Assembly (NCBI GenBank): GCA_016871725.1
Contig: VHCL01000016.1
Coordinates: 1 to 35,656, forward strand
Direction of reading: 5' to 3'
Source: Verrucomicrobiota bacterium
GTDB taxonomy: Bacteria > Verrucomicrobiota > Verrucomicrobiia > Opitutales > UBA953
Length of the DNA: 35,656 bases
The first letter of the stretch is position 1, and each line of letters starts with the position of its first letter. This document shows positions 15,011 to 26,207 of this stretch, in pieces. The translations under genes and the position numbers were made by a program. The notes under the pieces were generated by a model. It saw only the letters and a list, made by a program, of their open reading frames with translations, was not told the origin of the DNA and made no database searches.

Positions 15011-15538
15011 ATGAAATCCCTACGTTACCTCGCGGTCCTTCCCCTGATGGCCGCCGCCGCCCAGGCCCTCACCCTCGACGTCCAGCTCGGCTACGGCAAG
15101 CCGAACGCCCCGCTTTCCGGCGGCGCGGACGCGGACAACACCTCCGTCGTCGGCCTCGGCATCGGCACCTACCTCACCGAGAACTCCCACCTCGGCCTCA
15201 ACCTCAGCACGCGCGACATCGTCACCACCGACCCCGTGGACGCCGCCGCCCGCACCGCGATCGTCGAGTACACCTACGAGCTCAACTCCACCGGCGGCAT
15301 CAAGCCCTTCATCGGCGCCGGCATCGGCTACGGCTGGCTGAAGAACACCGCCAAGTCCACCGCCCTCGCCTCCGACGTCTTCGCCGGCATGCGCTTCGAG
15401 GTCACCGAAAGCGTCGACTTCACCGTCACCGCCCGCCTGCACCAGCTCTACAACGTCGACTTCGCGAACGTAGTCGGCGAAGAGAACCGTCAGGTCAACA
15501 GCTTCGAAGCGGTCGCCGGTCTCCGCTTCAAGTTCTGA
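15011..15538 (+). CDS. Small outer-membrane beta-barrel protein (porin / OmpA-beta-barrel-like)
   Basis: A 175-residue predicted outer-membrane protein. Residues 1-18 or so form a signal peptide (MKSLRYLAVLPLMAAAAQA). The mature part alternates hydrophobic and polar residues in about eight strands, for example SVVGLGIGTYLTENSHLGLNLS, TAIVEYTYEL, KPFIGAGIGYGWL, DVFAGMRFEVTESVDFTVTARLH (interrupted), and AVAGLRFKF. It ends in phenylalanine, the usual signal for BAM-assisted insertion. This architecture matches eight-stranded barrels of the OmpW/OmpX/OmpA type. Size and pattern support the fold, but the cargo or role is unknown. A strong terminator follows. Confidence 0.8.
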   Translation: MKSLRYLAVLPLMAAAAQALTLDVQLGYGKPNAPLSGGADADNTSVVGLGIGTYLTENSHLGLNLSTRDIVTTDPVDAAARTAIVEYTYELNSTGGIKPFIGAGIGYGWLKNTAKSTALASDVFAGMRFEVTESVDFTVTARLHQLYNVDFANVVGEENRQVNSFEAVAGLRFKF

Positions 15539-15561
15539 GCGGTCGTCCGTTCCCCACGAAA

Positions 15562-15585
15562 GCCGCCCGCCCGGGCGGCTTTTTT
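15562..15585 (+). terminator. Rho-independent terminator, probably bidirectional
   Basis: The stem is GCCGCCCG with CGGGCGGC around a two-base centre (in practice the top pair opens), followed by six T on the plus strand. The flanking AAA on the other side gives a weaker T-run on the minus strand. It lies between the convergent barrel and esterase genes. Confidence 0.85.
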
Positions 15586-15605
15586 GTGCCCGGGCGGGAC
15601 GCGCC

Positions 15606-16463
15606 TCAGGGCCGCAGGAACCCTTGGTCCTTCATCCATTCGCCGAGCAGGTCCGTCCAGCGACGGGCGGCGAGACAACGTTCGGAAGCGCCCCAGCCGT
15701 GGCCGCCCTTGGCCCAGACATGGACTTCGGCGGAACCGCCCAGCGACTTCAGGACCTTGGCCAGGGCCATCGAACCCTCGGCGGGATAGGGATCGTCGGC
15801 GCTGTGGGCGAAGAACGCCGGGACCGGTTTCGCGCCTTTGGGCGGGACGACGCCGTCGGGACCTTCGCGGAGCGCGCCGTCGGGCTTGTCCTTCTCGAAG
15901 AGATAAGCCGGGTAGACCATCACGGCGAAATCCGGACGGGCGGCGTCGGCCGCGGCCGGCGCGTAGGCGACGCGGGCGGCGAGGTTGCCGCCGGCGGAGA
16001 AGCCGAGGATGCCGACCTTGCGCGGATCGGCGTTCCACTCCCGGGCGCGCGCGCGGGCGAGCTGCACCATGCGGCGGGCGTCGAGCTCGGGGACGACCCA
16101 CGGCTTGTTCGGATCGCGGCGCGGGACGCGGTAGCGCAGCACCACGGCCGCGCTGCCGAACGCGTTGAGCCGGCGGGCGACCTCGGCGCCTTCGTGCTCC
16201 TCGGCGAGGATGCCGTAGCCGCCGCCGGGACAGACGATGACGAGCGGGGCGCCGGGCTGCGCGGCGGGGTAGGCCACGTATTCCGGGACCATCACGTCGG
16301 TCCGGTGGCCGTTCTTGTTGATGATCCCCTTGGGATCCTGCCCGGGCTTGGCCGCGAGCGTCTCCGCCGGCGGGACGCCGTCCCAGACGGGCGCGGGCGG
16401 CAGCGGCGCGGCGACGCCGCCGGCCAGGGCGAGGCACAGGGAGGTCAGGAGCAGGGTCTTCAT
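15606..16463 (-). CDS. Secreted alpha/beta-hydrolase (esterase/lipase family)
   Basis: An exported serine hydrolase of 285 residues, likely a carbohydrate esterase or lipase of the acetyl-esterase type. A signal peptide (KTLLLTSLCLALAGGVAA) starts the protein. The oxyanion-hole sequence is VIVCPGGGYG. The nucleophile elbow is GFSAGGN, the acid lies in HSADDPYPAEGS, and the catalytic histidine in KGGHGWG, so the triad is complete. The ATG at 16463 gives a clean signal peptide. A GTG four codons earlier is the alternative and would overlap the permease stop. It starts eight bases after the permease gene, so it is likely the last gene of the export operon. It does not resemble a transport component, and its substrate is unknown. 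Confidence 0.85.
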   Translation of the reverse strand: MKTLLLTSLCLALAGGVAAPLPPAPVWDGVPPAETLAAKPGQDPKGIINKNGHRTDVMVPEYVAYPAAQPGAPLVIVCPGGGYGILAEEHEGAEVARRLNAFGSAAVVLRYRVPRRDPNKPWVVPELDARRMVQLARARAREWNADPRKVGILGFSAGGNLAARVAYAPAAADAARPDFAVMVYPAYLFEKDKPDGALREGPDGVVPPKGAKPVPAFFAHSADDPYPAEGSMALAKVLKSLGGSAEVHVWAKGGHGWGASERCLAARRWTDLLGEWMKDQGFLRP

Positions 16464-16471
16464 GGGAAAGG

Positions 16472-17758
16472 TCACTCGTGGCGGAGGGCTTCGATCGGGT
16501 CGAGCTTGGCGGCGCGCAGGGCGGGATAGACGCCGGCGATGAGGCCGATGACCACCGAGAAGGCGAGGCCTTCGCCCATGATCACCCAGTCCAACGTCGC
16601 GACGGCCCCGGTCGGCAAGGCCTGCGTGAGGATGAAGTTCATCAGCGTGACGATGCCCACCGAGACCAGCAGGCCGAGGAGGCCGCCGACGACCGAGACG
16701 ACGGCCGCCTCCGCGAGGAACTGCAGGAACAGGTCGGAGCCGCGGGCGCCGACCGCCTTGCGCACGCCGATCTCGCGGATGCGCTCGTTGATGGAGGCCA
16801 GCATCACGTTCATGATGCCGATGCCGCCGACGAAGAGCGAGATGCCGGCCACGCCGCCCAGCGACAGCTTGAAGGCGGCCTCGGTCTTGCGGAAGTCCTC
16901 GAGCGTCTGCTCGTTGGTCGAGATGGAGAAGTCGCGGAGCCCCTTGTGCGCCGCGAGCATCGTGCGCTCGGTCTGGTCCACGGCGTCGCGCAGCTGCTCC
17001 GGGTCCGTGATGCGCAGGCCGAGGCCGGTCAGCCGGTCGTTGCCGTTGTACTTCGTCAGGGCGGTGCTCACCGGGATGAACGCCCCGCTGTTGCGCCAGC
17101 GCCAGGCGCCGCCGGAGCTGCGGGAGTTCGCCGAGCGGATCTGCATGCCCGTGCCCTCGATGTTGTTGAGCACGCCGATGACCGTGAAACGCCGGCCGCG
17201 GACCTTGACGACCTGGCCGACCGGATCGACGTTCGGGGCGAAGAGCTCGGGGATGACGGCCGAGCCGAGCACGATGACGTCGGTCATGTTCAGGACGTCG
17301 AGGTCGCTCACGAAGCGGCCCTGGTCCGGCTCGACCCAGCGCTTGGCCACGGGGAGGTAGTCGGCCGTGACGCCGGTGACGTAGGTGTTGGTCTCGCGGT
17401 CCTCGTAGACGATCTTCTCGTAGCCCACGCGGGCCTCCGGCGAGATGTTGCGGATGAGCGGGGCCGTCCGGCGGATCCGCTCGACGTCGCGCATCGTCAG
17501 GCCTTCGGAGAGTTCGGCGAGGTGCTCCTGCTCCTTCGGCAGCTGCTCGCGGAGGATGGTGATCTTCTCGATCCCGCCCATCGCGTCGACGAACTGGCGG
17601 AAGTTGCCGACCATCCCCTGCACGACGGTGACCATCGCGACCAGCGAGGCGACCCCGAGGATGATGCCCGACATCGAGAGCAGCGAACGGACCTTGTTGG
17701 CCTGCAGCTCGCGGAGGCCGTTGATGACGGCCGGACGGACGCGGTCGAAGAGCCTCAT
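16472..17758 (-). CDS. MacB-type ABC transporter permease
   Basis: Inner-membrane permease of 428 residues that, with the ATPase and fusion protein upstream, should form a tripartite efflux pump. It has one membrane span at about residues 28-50 (SGIILGVASLVAMVTVVQGM). A large periplasmic MacB-core domain covers roughly 51-295, and three spans follow near 300-322, 350-375 and 396-415. The FtsX-family signature SINERIREIGVRKAVGAR lies at 322-339. Unlike E. coli MacB, the ATPase is a separate protein. The start overlaps the ATPase stop (ATGA), so the two are translationally coupled. The substrate cannot be inferred. Options include antibiotics, lipopeptides or outer-membrane lipids. Confidence 0.92.
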   Translation of the reverse strand: MRLFDRVRPAVINGLRELQANKVRSLLSMSGIILGVASLVAMVTVVQGMVGNFRQFVDAMGGIEKITILREQLPKEQEHLAELSEGLTMRDVERIRRTAPLIRNISPEARVGYEKIVYEDRETNTYVTGVTADYLPVAKRWVEPDQGRFVSDLDVLNMTDVIVLGSAVIPELFAPNVDPVGQVVKVRGRRFTVIGVLNNIEGTGMQIRSANSRSSGGAWRWRNSGAFIPVSTALTKYNGNDRLTGLGLRITDPEQLRDAVDQTERTMLAAHKGLRDFSISTNEQTLEDFRKTEAAFKLSLGGVAGISLFVGGIGIMNVMLASINERIREIGVRKAVGARGSDLFLQFLAEAAVVSVVGGLLGLLVSVGIVTLMNFILTQALPTGAVATLDWVIMGEGLAFSVVIGLIAGVYPALRAAKLDPIEALRHE

Positions 17759-18441
17759 CGGACGCGGTCCTCCTGGACGAGGCCGGCGCGCATCGAGATG
17801 ACGCGACGGGCCTTCTCGGCGACGGAAAGGTCGTGCGTGACGAGCACGACGGTGATGCCCTCCTTGATGAGCGACCCGAGGAGGTCGAGCACGCGGTCGA
17901 CGTTCTTCACGTCGAGGTTGCCCGTGGGCTCGTCGGCGAAGATGATGGACGGCGTGCCGACGATCGCGCGGGCGACGGCCACGCGCTGGCGTTCGCCGCC
18001 CGAGAGCTGCCCGGGGCGATGGCCGAGGCGATGCGTCATCCCGACGCGTTCGAGGGCCGCGCAGGCGGCGGCGAGGTTGGCCGCCGGGTCCGAACCGTCG
18101 CGGTAGAGCAGCGGGAGGGCGACGTTCTCCTCGATGGTGAGGCGCGGCAGGAGGTTGAAGGCCTGGAAGACGAAGCCCACGCGGTGGGAGCGGTACCAGG
18201 CGCGGCGGTCCGGGTCGAGCCGCGCGACCTCCTCGCCGTCGAAGACGATGCTGCCCTCGCTCGGCGTGTCCATGAAGCCGAGGATGTGCATGAGGGTGGA
18301 CTTCCCCGAGCCGGAAGGCCCCAGGATGGCCACGAACTCGCCCTTCTGGAAATCCAGGTCGACGCCGTCGAGGGCGTGGACGTTCTCATCGCCCATGCGG
18401 TAGGTCTTGCGGAGGCCGCGGATGGTGATGAGGGGCGGCAT
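17755..18441 (-). CDS. ABC transporter ATP-binding protein (MacB/LolD-like)
   Basis: A 228-residue nucleotide-binding subunit with a complete motif set: Walker A GPSGSGKST at 41-49, Q-loop glutamine at 93 (VFQAFNLLP), signature LSGGERQR at 146-153, Walker B IIFADEP at 166-172, D-loop NLD, and H-loop VTHD at 201-204. The subfamily is that of LolD, MacB and FtsE, which drive mechanical export rather than classic transport. The ATG comes one base after the stop of the fusion protein, and its stop overlaps the permease start. Energy use is therefore tied to the adjacent permease. Confidence 0.95.
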   Translation of the reverse strand: MPPLITIRGLRKTYRMGDENVHALDGVDLDFQKGEFVAILGPSGSGKSTLMHILGFMDTPSEGSIVFDGEEVARLDPDRRAWYRSHRVGFVFQAFNLLPRLTIEENVALPLLYRDGSDPAANLAAACAALERVGMTHRLGHRPGQLSGGERQRVAVARAIVGTPSIIFADEPTGNLDVKNVDRVLDLLGSLIKEGITVVLVTHDLSVAEKARRVISMRAGLVQEDRVR

Positions 18442-18442
18442 C

Positions 18443-19513
18443 TCAGCGGGTCAGGGCCGGGCGCACCAGGCTGACGACGTCGCCGAGCGCGACGCCTTCC
18501 TTGATTTGCGTCCAGCTGGCGTCGCTCAGGCCGAGGCGCACCTTGCGGGACTCCCACTCGCCGTCGGCGGCGCGCACGTAGACGACGCGGTCCGCCCCCT
18601 CGACGAACACGGCGGAGACCGGGACGGCCACGCAGCCCTTCACGCTGTCGACGGTGACGGTCACGTTCGCGCTGACGCCCGGACGCACCCCGTCGCCCGC
18701 CGCGAAGGAGACCTGCGTCGGGAAGACGCGGAGGTCGGGGACCTTGAGGTCGGCCGTGCCGAAGGGCGTCATGAACGTGATCTTGCCCTGCTTGCGCAGG
18801 CCGGGGATGGAATCGAAGGTCACCACGGCGTCCTTGCCGAGCTCGACGCGGGTGGCCGAGAACTCGTTGAGGTTGACGTCGACGCGGAGCACCGAGGTGT
18901 CGGACACGGTCATCAGGGACGTGCCGTTGTTGATGGACTGCGCGCCGATGACGATCTGCCCGACGAGCACGTTGCAGTCGGAGACCTGCCCGTCGTGCGG
19001 CGCGCGGATGACCGTGCGGCGGACCATCTCGACCGCGGTGTCGAGCTTGGCCTGGGCGATGTCCCGCTGCAGCTTGGCGACCTCGTAGGCGGTGCGGTGG
19101 TCGAGGACCTCGCGCTCGGAGACGAAGTTCTGCTTCACGAGGACCTCGACGCGCCGGAGGTCGCGCTCGAGCCGCTCGAGCGTGAAGGTCTGCAGCTGGA
19201 CGGACCGGCGGGCCTGCTCCTCGTCGGCGTTGGCGAGGACCGGGTCGAGCTCCACCAGGACCTGGTCCTTCTTCACCATGTCGCCGGTCTGGACGTGCAG
19301 CTTGAGGATGGGGCCGCTGACCTGGGCGCGGATGGAACTGTAGGTGACCGCGCGGACGAAGCCCGCCGCCTCGACGGTCTCGCGGATGTCGCGCTTCTCG
19401 GCGCGGGCCTCGGACGAAGGGGCGCCGGCGCGCGCGGGCTTCTTGGCGGGCCAGAAGGCGTAGGCGAGGCCGCCGACGACCACGGCGAGGAGGAGAGGCT
19501 TGAGGAACTTCAT
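18443..19513 (-). CDS. Periplasmic membrane-fusion (adaptor) protein, HlyD/MacA family
   Basis: A 356-residue adaptor that links the inner-membrane ABC pump to the TolC channel. One N-terminal membrane anchor lies at about residues 4-21 (LKPLLLAVVVGGLAYAFW). The lipoyl-like half-motifs VSGPILKLHVQTGDMVKKDQ and VIRAPHDGQVSDCNVLVGQIV (interrupted) flank a coiled-coil hairpin of about residues 95-160 rich in Glu, Arg and Leu. A beta-barrel and membrane-proximal domain follow (LRVDVNLNEFSATRVELGKDA). Its ATG overlaps the tolC-like stop by four bases (ATGA), and the ATPase gene starts one base after its own stop. The length is typical of MacA-like proteins. Confidence 0.92.
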   Translation of the reverse strand: MKFLKPLLLAVVVGGLAYAFWPAKKPARAGAPSSEARAEKRDIRETVEAAGFVRAVTYSSIRAQVSGPILKLHVQTGDMVKKDQVLVELDPVLANADEEQARRSVQLQTFTLERLERDLRRVEVLVKQNFVSEREVLDHRTAYEVAKLQRDIAQAKLDTAVEMVRRTVIRAPHDGQVSDCNVLVGQIVIGAQSINNGTSLMTVSDTSVLRVDVNLNEFSATRVELGKDAVVTFDSIPGLRKQGKITFMTPFGTADLKVPDLRVFPTQVSFAAGDGVRPGVSANVTVTVDSVKGCVAVPVSAVFVEGADRVVYVRAADGEWESRKVRLGLSDASWTQIKEGVALGDVVSLVRPALTR

Positions 19514-21081
19514 GGGGTGGTGGTCAGAGGGGGCAGCGGATCCGTGAGCCCGTGGCCGTCGCCGACGTTCAGTTCGACGGCGTCCAGGGTGAAGCCGTGG
19601 CGGGGCAGGATCGAGCCGTCGAGGCGGGCCACCTTGGCGGAGGCCGCGCGCGCGTCGAGGTTCGCCTGCACCCAGGCGAGCTGGCCGGCGTCGAGCGCGG
19701 CCTGCGCCTGGAGGACGCGGGGCAGGTCGGACTGGCCGGCGGCGAAGCGGGCGCGCTCGCCTTCGTAGGACTGCCGCTGCAGCTCGAGCGCCGACGTGGC
19801 CGCCTCGACCCGCGCGCGGGCGGCCTCGAGTTCGCGCCAGGTGGCGCGGGCGGAGAAGACGAGCGACTGGCGGACGTCGGCGAGACGCAGCTCGGCCTGC
19901 CGCCGGGAACGGGCGGCGGCGCGGAGGTTCGCCTCGGCCTCGCGGAAGCCGAGCGGGAAGGACAGCCGGAGCTCCGCGAAGTTGGTCCAACCGGCCTGTC
20001 GGCGGTAGTTGTCGAGGCCGCCGGAGACGCCGCCGCCCGCAGCACCCGCGTCGCCGTAGCGGCCGGAGCCGACGGAGAGGTTGAGGCTGGGCTGGTCGTT
20101 CTGCTCGGCCTGCGCCACGAGCGCGTCGGCCTGCACGATGTTGGCGCGCTGGATCTCGGTGGCGAAGTCGAAGTCGGCGACGACGCGGATCCACGGGGCG
20201 AAGGCCGCGGCCGCGGGCACGGCGGTCGTGGGCAGCGGATCCACCGCGAGCGGCTGGTCGACGTCTTCCGCCGTGCCTTGGCCGAGGAGACGGCGGAGGC
20301 TCATCTCGGCGTTGTCGAGCGCCTGCCGGGCGTTCAGCACGCCGACGCGCTGGGCGGCGACGTCGGCCTCCGCCTGCAGCTCATCGAGGATGGTCGCGTC
20401 GCCGAGGGAGCGGCGGGCCCGGATCTGTTCGAGCAAGGACGAGGAAGACTTCAGGCTGGTCTCGCGGAAGGCGACGAGCGCGCGGGCGGACGCGAGCGTC
20501 CAGTAGCCGATCTCCGCGTCGCGGATGAGGTCGAGCGCCGAGGCGCGGAGGGAGAGCCGGCTGCGCAGCGCGGACTGGCGCGCCGAGATGAGCGCGGTGA
20601 GGTTCACGGCCCGCCACCCGCCGGCGAGCAGCGGCTGCGTGTAGGCGACGTTCGTGCCGACGCCGTAGGACGAAGCGAGGCCGACGGCGCCCGAATCGGC
20701 CCACGTGCGGGCGAGGCCGGTGCCGACCGAGAGCGTGCCGCCCCAGGAGTAACGCTGGCTGAGGCTCAGGTTGGAGTCATGGAGCCGGTCGGCGGGATCG
20801 CCTGCCAGGATCTCGGCGGGCGTCCGGCTGCCGGTCAGGCGGTTGGTCCAGGCGAAGGTCGGGTCGAACGCGGAAAGCGAGACGTCGACCGCGTCGAGGG
20901 CGCGCCAGGCGTCGAGACGGGTCACGGCCAGGCCGAGATTGTGCCGCAGGGCGCGGTCGACCGCCTGCCGCAGGGTCAGGGCCGGGACGGCGGCGGACGC
21001 GGGCGCAGGGGCGGGCGCGGCCGGTCCGGCGGCGAGCAAAGTCGCCGAAGACAGGAAGGCCAAGGTGAGCGCGAGCCGCAT
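19510..21081 (-). CDS. TolC-family outer-membrane efflux protein
   Basis: Outer-membrane channel of the tripartite exporter. The 523-residue product has a signal peptide (MRLALTLAFLSSATLLAAG). An Ala/Pro-rich stretch follows, then the typical start of the mature domain LTLRQAVDRALRHNLGLAVTRLD. Two long helical repeats follow (for example ARQSALRSRLSLRASALDLIRDAEIGYWTLASARA and RSRRQAELRLADVRQSLVF..ARATWRELEAARARVEAA, both cut here). An extra TTG codon lies directly before the ATG at 21081, but ATG gives the better start. It is the first gene of the operon, an unusual order since the outer-membrane gene is often last. The palindrome GGGTA-AG-TACCC sits nine bases ahead of the ATG. Confidence 0.9.
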   Translation of the reverse strand: MRLALTLAFLSSATLLAAGPAAPAPAPASAAVPALTLRQAVDRALRHNLGLAVTRLDAWRALDAVDVSLSAFDPTFAWTNRLTGSRTPAEILAGDPADRLHDSNLSLSQRYSWGGTLSVGTGLARTWADSGAVGLASSYGVGTNVAYTQPLLAGGWRAVNLTALISARQSALRSRLSLRASALDLIRDAEIGYWTLASARALVAFRETSLKSSSSLLEQIRARRSLGDATILDELQAEADVAAQRVGVLNARQALDNAEMSLRRLLGQGTAEDVDQPLAVDPLPTTAVPAAAAFAPWIRVVADFDFATEIQRANIVQADALVAQAEQNDQPSLNLSVGSGRYGDAGAAGGGVSGGLDNYRRQAGWTNFAELRLSFPLGFREAEANLRAAARSRRQAELRLADVRQSLVFSARATWRELEAARARVEAATSALELQRQSYEGERARFAAGQSDLPRVLQAQAALDAGQLAWVQANLDARAASAKVARLDGSILPRHGFTLDAVELNVGDGHGLTDPLPPLTTTP

Positions 21082-21089
21082 CAAGTTAG

Positions 21090-21101
21090 GGGTAAGTACC
21101 C
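21090..21101. promoter_or_regulatory. Short palindrome in the leader of the efflux operon
   Basis: GGGTA, AG, TACCC form a 5-bp inverted repeat directly after the -10 candidate and nine bases before the first ATG. The position is suitable for a repressor operator or a translation-control element. It is too short to be more than suggestive. Confidence 0.25.
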
Positions 21102-21130
21102 ATCTAGGCAGAGTTTGTTCCCTCCGTAAA
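21102..21130 (-). promoter_or_regulatory. Promoter candidate of the efflux operon
   Basis: On the minus strand TTTACG (21130-21125), 17 bases, then CTAGAT (21107-21102). The boxes closely parallel TTTACA-17-CTAGAC before the outer-membrane barrel gene. The -35 box overlaps the T-run of the FKBP terminator. Confidence 0.45.
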
Positions 21131-21159
21131 GCAAAGCGGCGCGCCTTTCGGCGCGCCGC
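21128..21159 (-). terminator. Rho-independent terminator of carB-FKBP
   Basis: On the minus strand this is a 10-bp perfect stem (GCGGCGCGCC with GGCGCGCCGC) around loop GAAA, followed by TTTGCTTTA. It starts 24 bases after the FKBP stop codon. The T-tract is interrupted, but the stem is very strong. Confidence 0.8.
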
Positions 21160-21183
21160 GGTGCGCGGTCCGGAGACCCGGGC

Positions 21184-21927
21184 TTACTTGGCCTTGGAGA
21201 TCTCGACGAGCTCGACCTCGAACTCGAGGACGGACTTGCCGGGGATGGGGCCCTGACCCTGCTCGCCGTACGCGATGGCGGAGGGGCAGTAGAGGACGAT
21301 CTTGCCGCCGACGCCGATGAGCTGGACGCCTTCGGTCCAGGCGGGGATCACGCCGCTGAGGGGGAATTCGGACGGCTCGTTGTTGCGGTTCTTGGTCGAG
21401 TCGAAGACCTTGCCGTCGACGAGCTTGCCTTCGTAGCGGCACTTGACGGTGGAGGCGGCGGTCGGCTTCACGTCGGAACCCGGGGCGAGGATCTTGTAAC
21501 GGAGGCCGGAGGCGGTCTTCGTCACCGACTTGTCGGCGTCGATCTTGGCGAGGAATTCGTCGTTCTGCTTGCCCCACTTGCCGGCCTTGGCGTTGACGCG
21601 CCCCTGGAAGAGGGCGTCGGCGCCTTCGCCGAGCTCGGCCGGGTCGAACTTCGGCTTGTCGCCGCGCATCGCCTGACGCACGCCGGCGAGGAAGAGGTCG
21701 AGCTCCTCGTCCGTGAGCTCGAGCTGCGAGTTCACTTGCGGCATAGGGGACTGGCTGGCGATGGAATAGCCGAGCATGGTCCAGGCCTGTTTGACCTGAT
21801 CAGGGGTGAGGGTTTTCACTTTGGGTGCGGGGGGAGGGGTGACGGCGGCCGGGGCGGCCTTCGGCTCATCGGCGGCGTGGAGGGAAGCGACGGCGACGGC
21901 CAACGCGGCGAGGACGGGGTGTTTCAT
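21184..21927 (-). CDS. Exported FKBP-type peptidyl-prolyl isomerase
   Basis: A 247-residue periplasmic proline isomerase and likely chaperone, similar in layout to FkpA/Mip. A signal peptide (MKHPVLAALAVAVASLHAA) and a Pro/Ala-rich spacer lead to an N-terminal helical dimerisation domain (about residues 40-125, LTPDQVKQAWTMLGYSIA and ELTDEELDLFLAGVRQAMRG). The FKBP domain (about 140-245) keeps most binding residues: RYEGKLVDGKVFDST, FPLSGVIPAWTEGVQLIGVGGK (interrupted), IAYGEQGQGPIPG, LEFEVELVEI. The ATG at 21927 gives the signal peptide. Seventeen more upstream codons are open but are not signal-like. It lies 22 bases after carB and is probably co-transcribed, with no evident functional link. 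Confidence 0.92.
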   Translation of the reverse strand: MKHPVLAALAVAVASLHAADEPKAAPAAVTPPPAPKVKTLTPDQVKQAWTMLGYSIASQSPMPQVNSQLELTDEELDLFLAGVRQAMRGDKPKFDPAELGEGADALFQGRVNAKAGKWGKQNDEFLAKIDADKSVTKTASGLRYKILAPGSDVKPTAASTVKCRYEGKLVDGKVFDSTKNRNNEPSEFPLSGVIPAWTEGVQLIGVGGKIVLYCPSAIAYGEQGQGPIPGKSVLEFEVELVEISKAK

Positions 21928-21949
21928 GGGAAAGGAGTTCCTAACCGAT

Positions 21950-25192
<3,243 letters not shown>

Positions 25193-25205
25193 AGTGTTCC
25201 GCGGA

Positions 25206-25234
25206 CTGTCAGCGACCCTCGGAAGGTTGGTCAA
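25206..25234 (-). promoter_or_regulatory. Candidate carB promoter
   Basis: On the minus strand TTGACC (25234-25229), 17 bases, then TGACAG (25211-25206), thirteen bases before the carB ATG. It lies in the 119-base divergent region shared with folB. Confidence 0.3.
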
Positions 25235-25276
25235 GTGGGGACTTCTAACAATTGCGGGCGCGCCGCGGGAAGGCGC

Positions 25277-25305
25277 TTGCAGGGTCGTCCCGGGCGGTCA
25301 TTCAT
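25277..25305 (+). promoter_or_regulatory. Candidate promoter of folB-folK-comEC
   Basis: TTGCAG (25277-25282), 17 bases, then ATTCAT (25300-25305), six bases before the GTG chosen for folB. If it is real, transcription would begin at or next to the start codon. Confidence 0.3.
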
Positions 25306-25311
25306 CGGGGC

Positions 25312-25674
25312 GTGGACATCATCAGGATCGCCGGCATCAAGTCCTTCGGACACCATGGCGCCCTGCCCGAGGAGAAACGTCTCGGACAGCGGTTCACCGT
25401 CTCCGTCGACCTCGAGATGGACACCCGTCCGGCCGCCGCGGCCGACGACCTCAAGCTGACCGTCAACTACGCCGACGTCATCCGCACGGTCGAAGCCCAG
25501 CTGACCGGCCAGCCCGTCTACCTCATCGAGACCCTGGCCCAGCAGATCGCCGCGCGGATTCTGGGGACTTTTCCTATGGTGAAGGCCGTCACCGTCGAGG
25601 TGAACAAGCCCTTCGCCCCCGTGGCGGCGGAGTTTGACGCGATTTCGGTGAAGATCCGACGCGAGCGGGCGTGA
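25312..25674 (+). CDS. folB: Dihydroneopterin aldolase
   Basis: Cleaves dihydroneopterin to hydroxymethyl-dihydropterin in folate synthesis. The 120-residue protein begins VDIIRIAGIKSFGHHGALPEEKRLGQRF (shown only in part by family motifs), has FTVSVDLEMD, LTVNYADV, LIETLAQQIAARIL, and VTVEVNKPFAPV, all at the expected spacing. There is no ATG near the conserved N-terminus. GTG at 25312 gives the family start (MDIIRI), while a TTG twenty codons upstream would add a non-conserved Arg/Ser-rich piece. Its stop overlaps the folK GTG start (GTGA). It feeds its product directly to FolK. Confidence 0.92.
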   Translation: MDIIRIAGIKSFGHHGALPEEKRLGQRFTVSVDLEMDTRPAAAADDLKLTVNYADVIRTVEAQLTGQPVYLIETLAQQIAARILGTFPMVKAVTVEVNKPFAPVAAEFDAISVKIRRERA

Positions 25675-26207
25675 GCAGGCAGCGCCGGCACTATATCCTC
25701 GGCCTTGGCAGCAACCTCGGGGAGCGCGCCGACCTCCTCGCCCAAGCCATTGCCCGCCTCGGCGCACTTTCCGGGGTGAAAGTATTGGCCGTCTCCGACG
25801 CGGTGGACTCCGACCCGGTGGGTTACGCCGACCAGCCTAATTTCTTAAACCTTTGTCTGGCAATGGTTTGTGATAAAAACCCCGACGAGCTGCTGATCGC
25901 GACCCTCGAGATTGAACGCCGCCTAGGCCGAGAACGGACGGCCAACCGCAACGGCCCCCGGACCGTGGACATCGACCTGCTCTTCTATGAAGGAGGCCCA
26001 TGGGAGAGTCCGACGGTCACCCTCCCCCACCCTAGGTGGTCTTCCCGAGGTTTCGTCATCTTACCCCTGAGGAATCTGCTTCAGAACCCGGCCCTCGCTC
26101 AGCACCCCGCCTGGGCTTCGCTCGCCGCGGAGGTCCGCGCCCTGCCCGTCGGCGACCATGGCCTCCGTCCATGGCAAGGCCCGACCCCCTGGAGCAAGAC
26201 TCCCTGA
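25671..26207 (+). CDS. folK: HPPK: hydroxymethyl-dihydropterin pyrophosphokinase
   Basis: Transfers pyrophosphate from ATP to 6-hydroxymethyl-dihydropterin, the step after FolB. The 178-residue protein shows ILGLGSNLGERADLLAQAI, then VDSDPVGYADQPNFLNLCL, and IERRLGRERTANRNGPRTVDIDLLFY-type sequence (interrupted). The last includes the two metal-binding aspartates in DIDLL, with LPHPRWSSRGFVILPL after it. It starts at GTG overlapping the folB stop. The last 12 codons overlap the beginning of comEC in another frame. About 15 C-terminal residues after the core appear extra. Confidence 0.93.
   Translation: MSRQRRHYILGLGSNLGERADLLAQAIARLGALSGVKVLAVSDAVDSDPVGYADQPNFLNLCLAMVCDKNPDELLIATLEIERRLGRERTANRNGPRTVDIDLLFYEGGPWESPTVTLPHPRWSSRGFVILPLRNLLQNPALAQHPAWASLAAEVRALPVGDHGLRPWQGPTPWSKTP

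Noticed and set aside
16464-16475. GTG at 16475 as esterase start
   Set aside because: It overlaps the permease stop and would put extra residues before an otherwise well-formed signal peptide starting at the ATG at 16463. It cannot be fully excluded.
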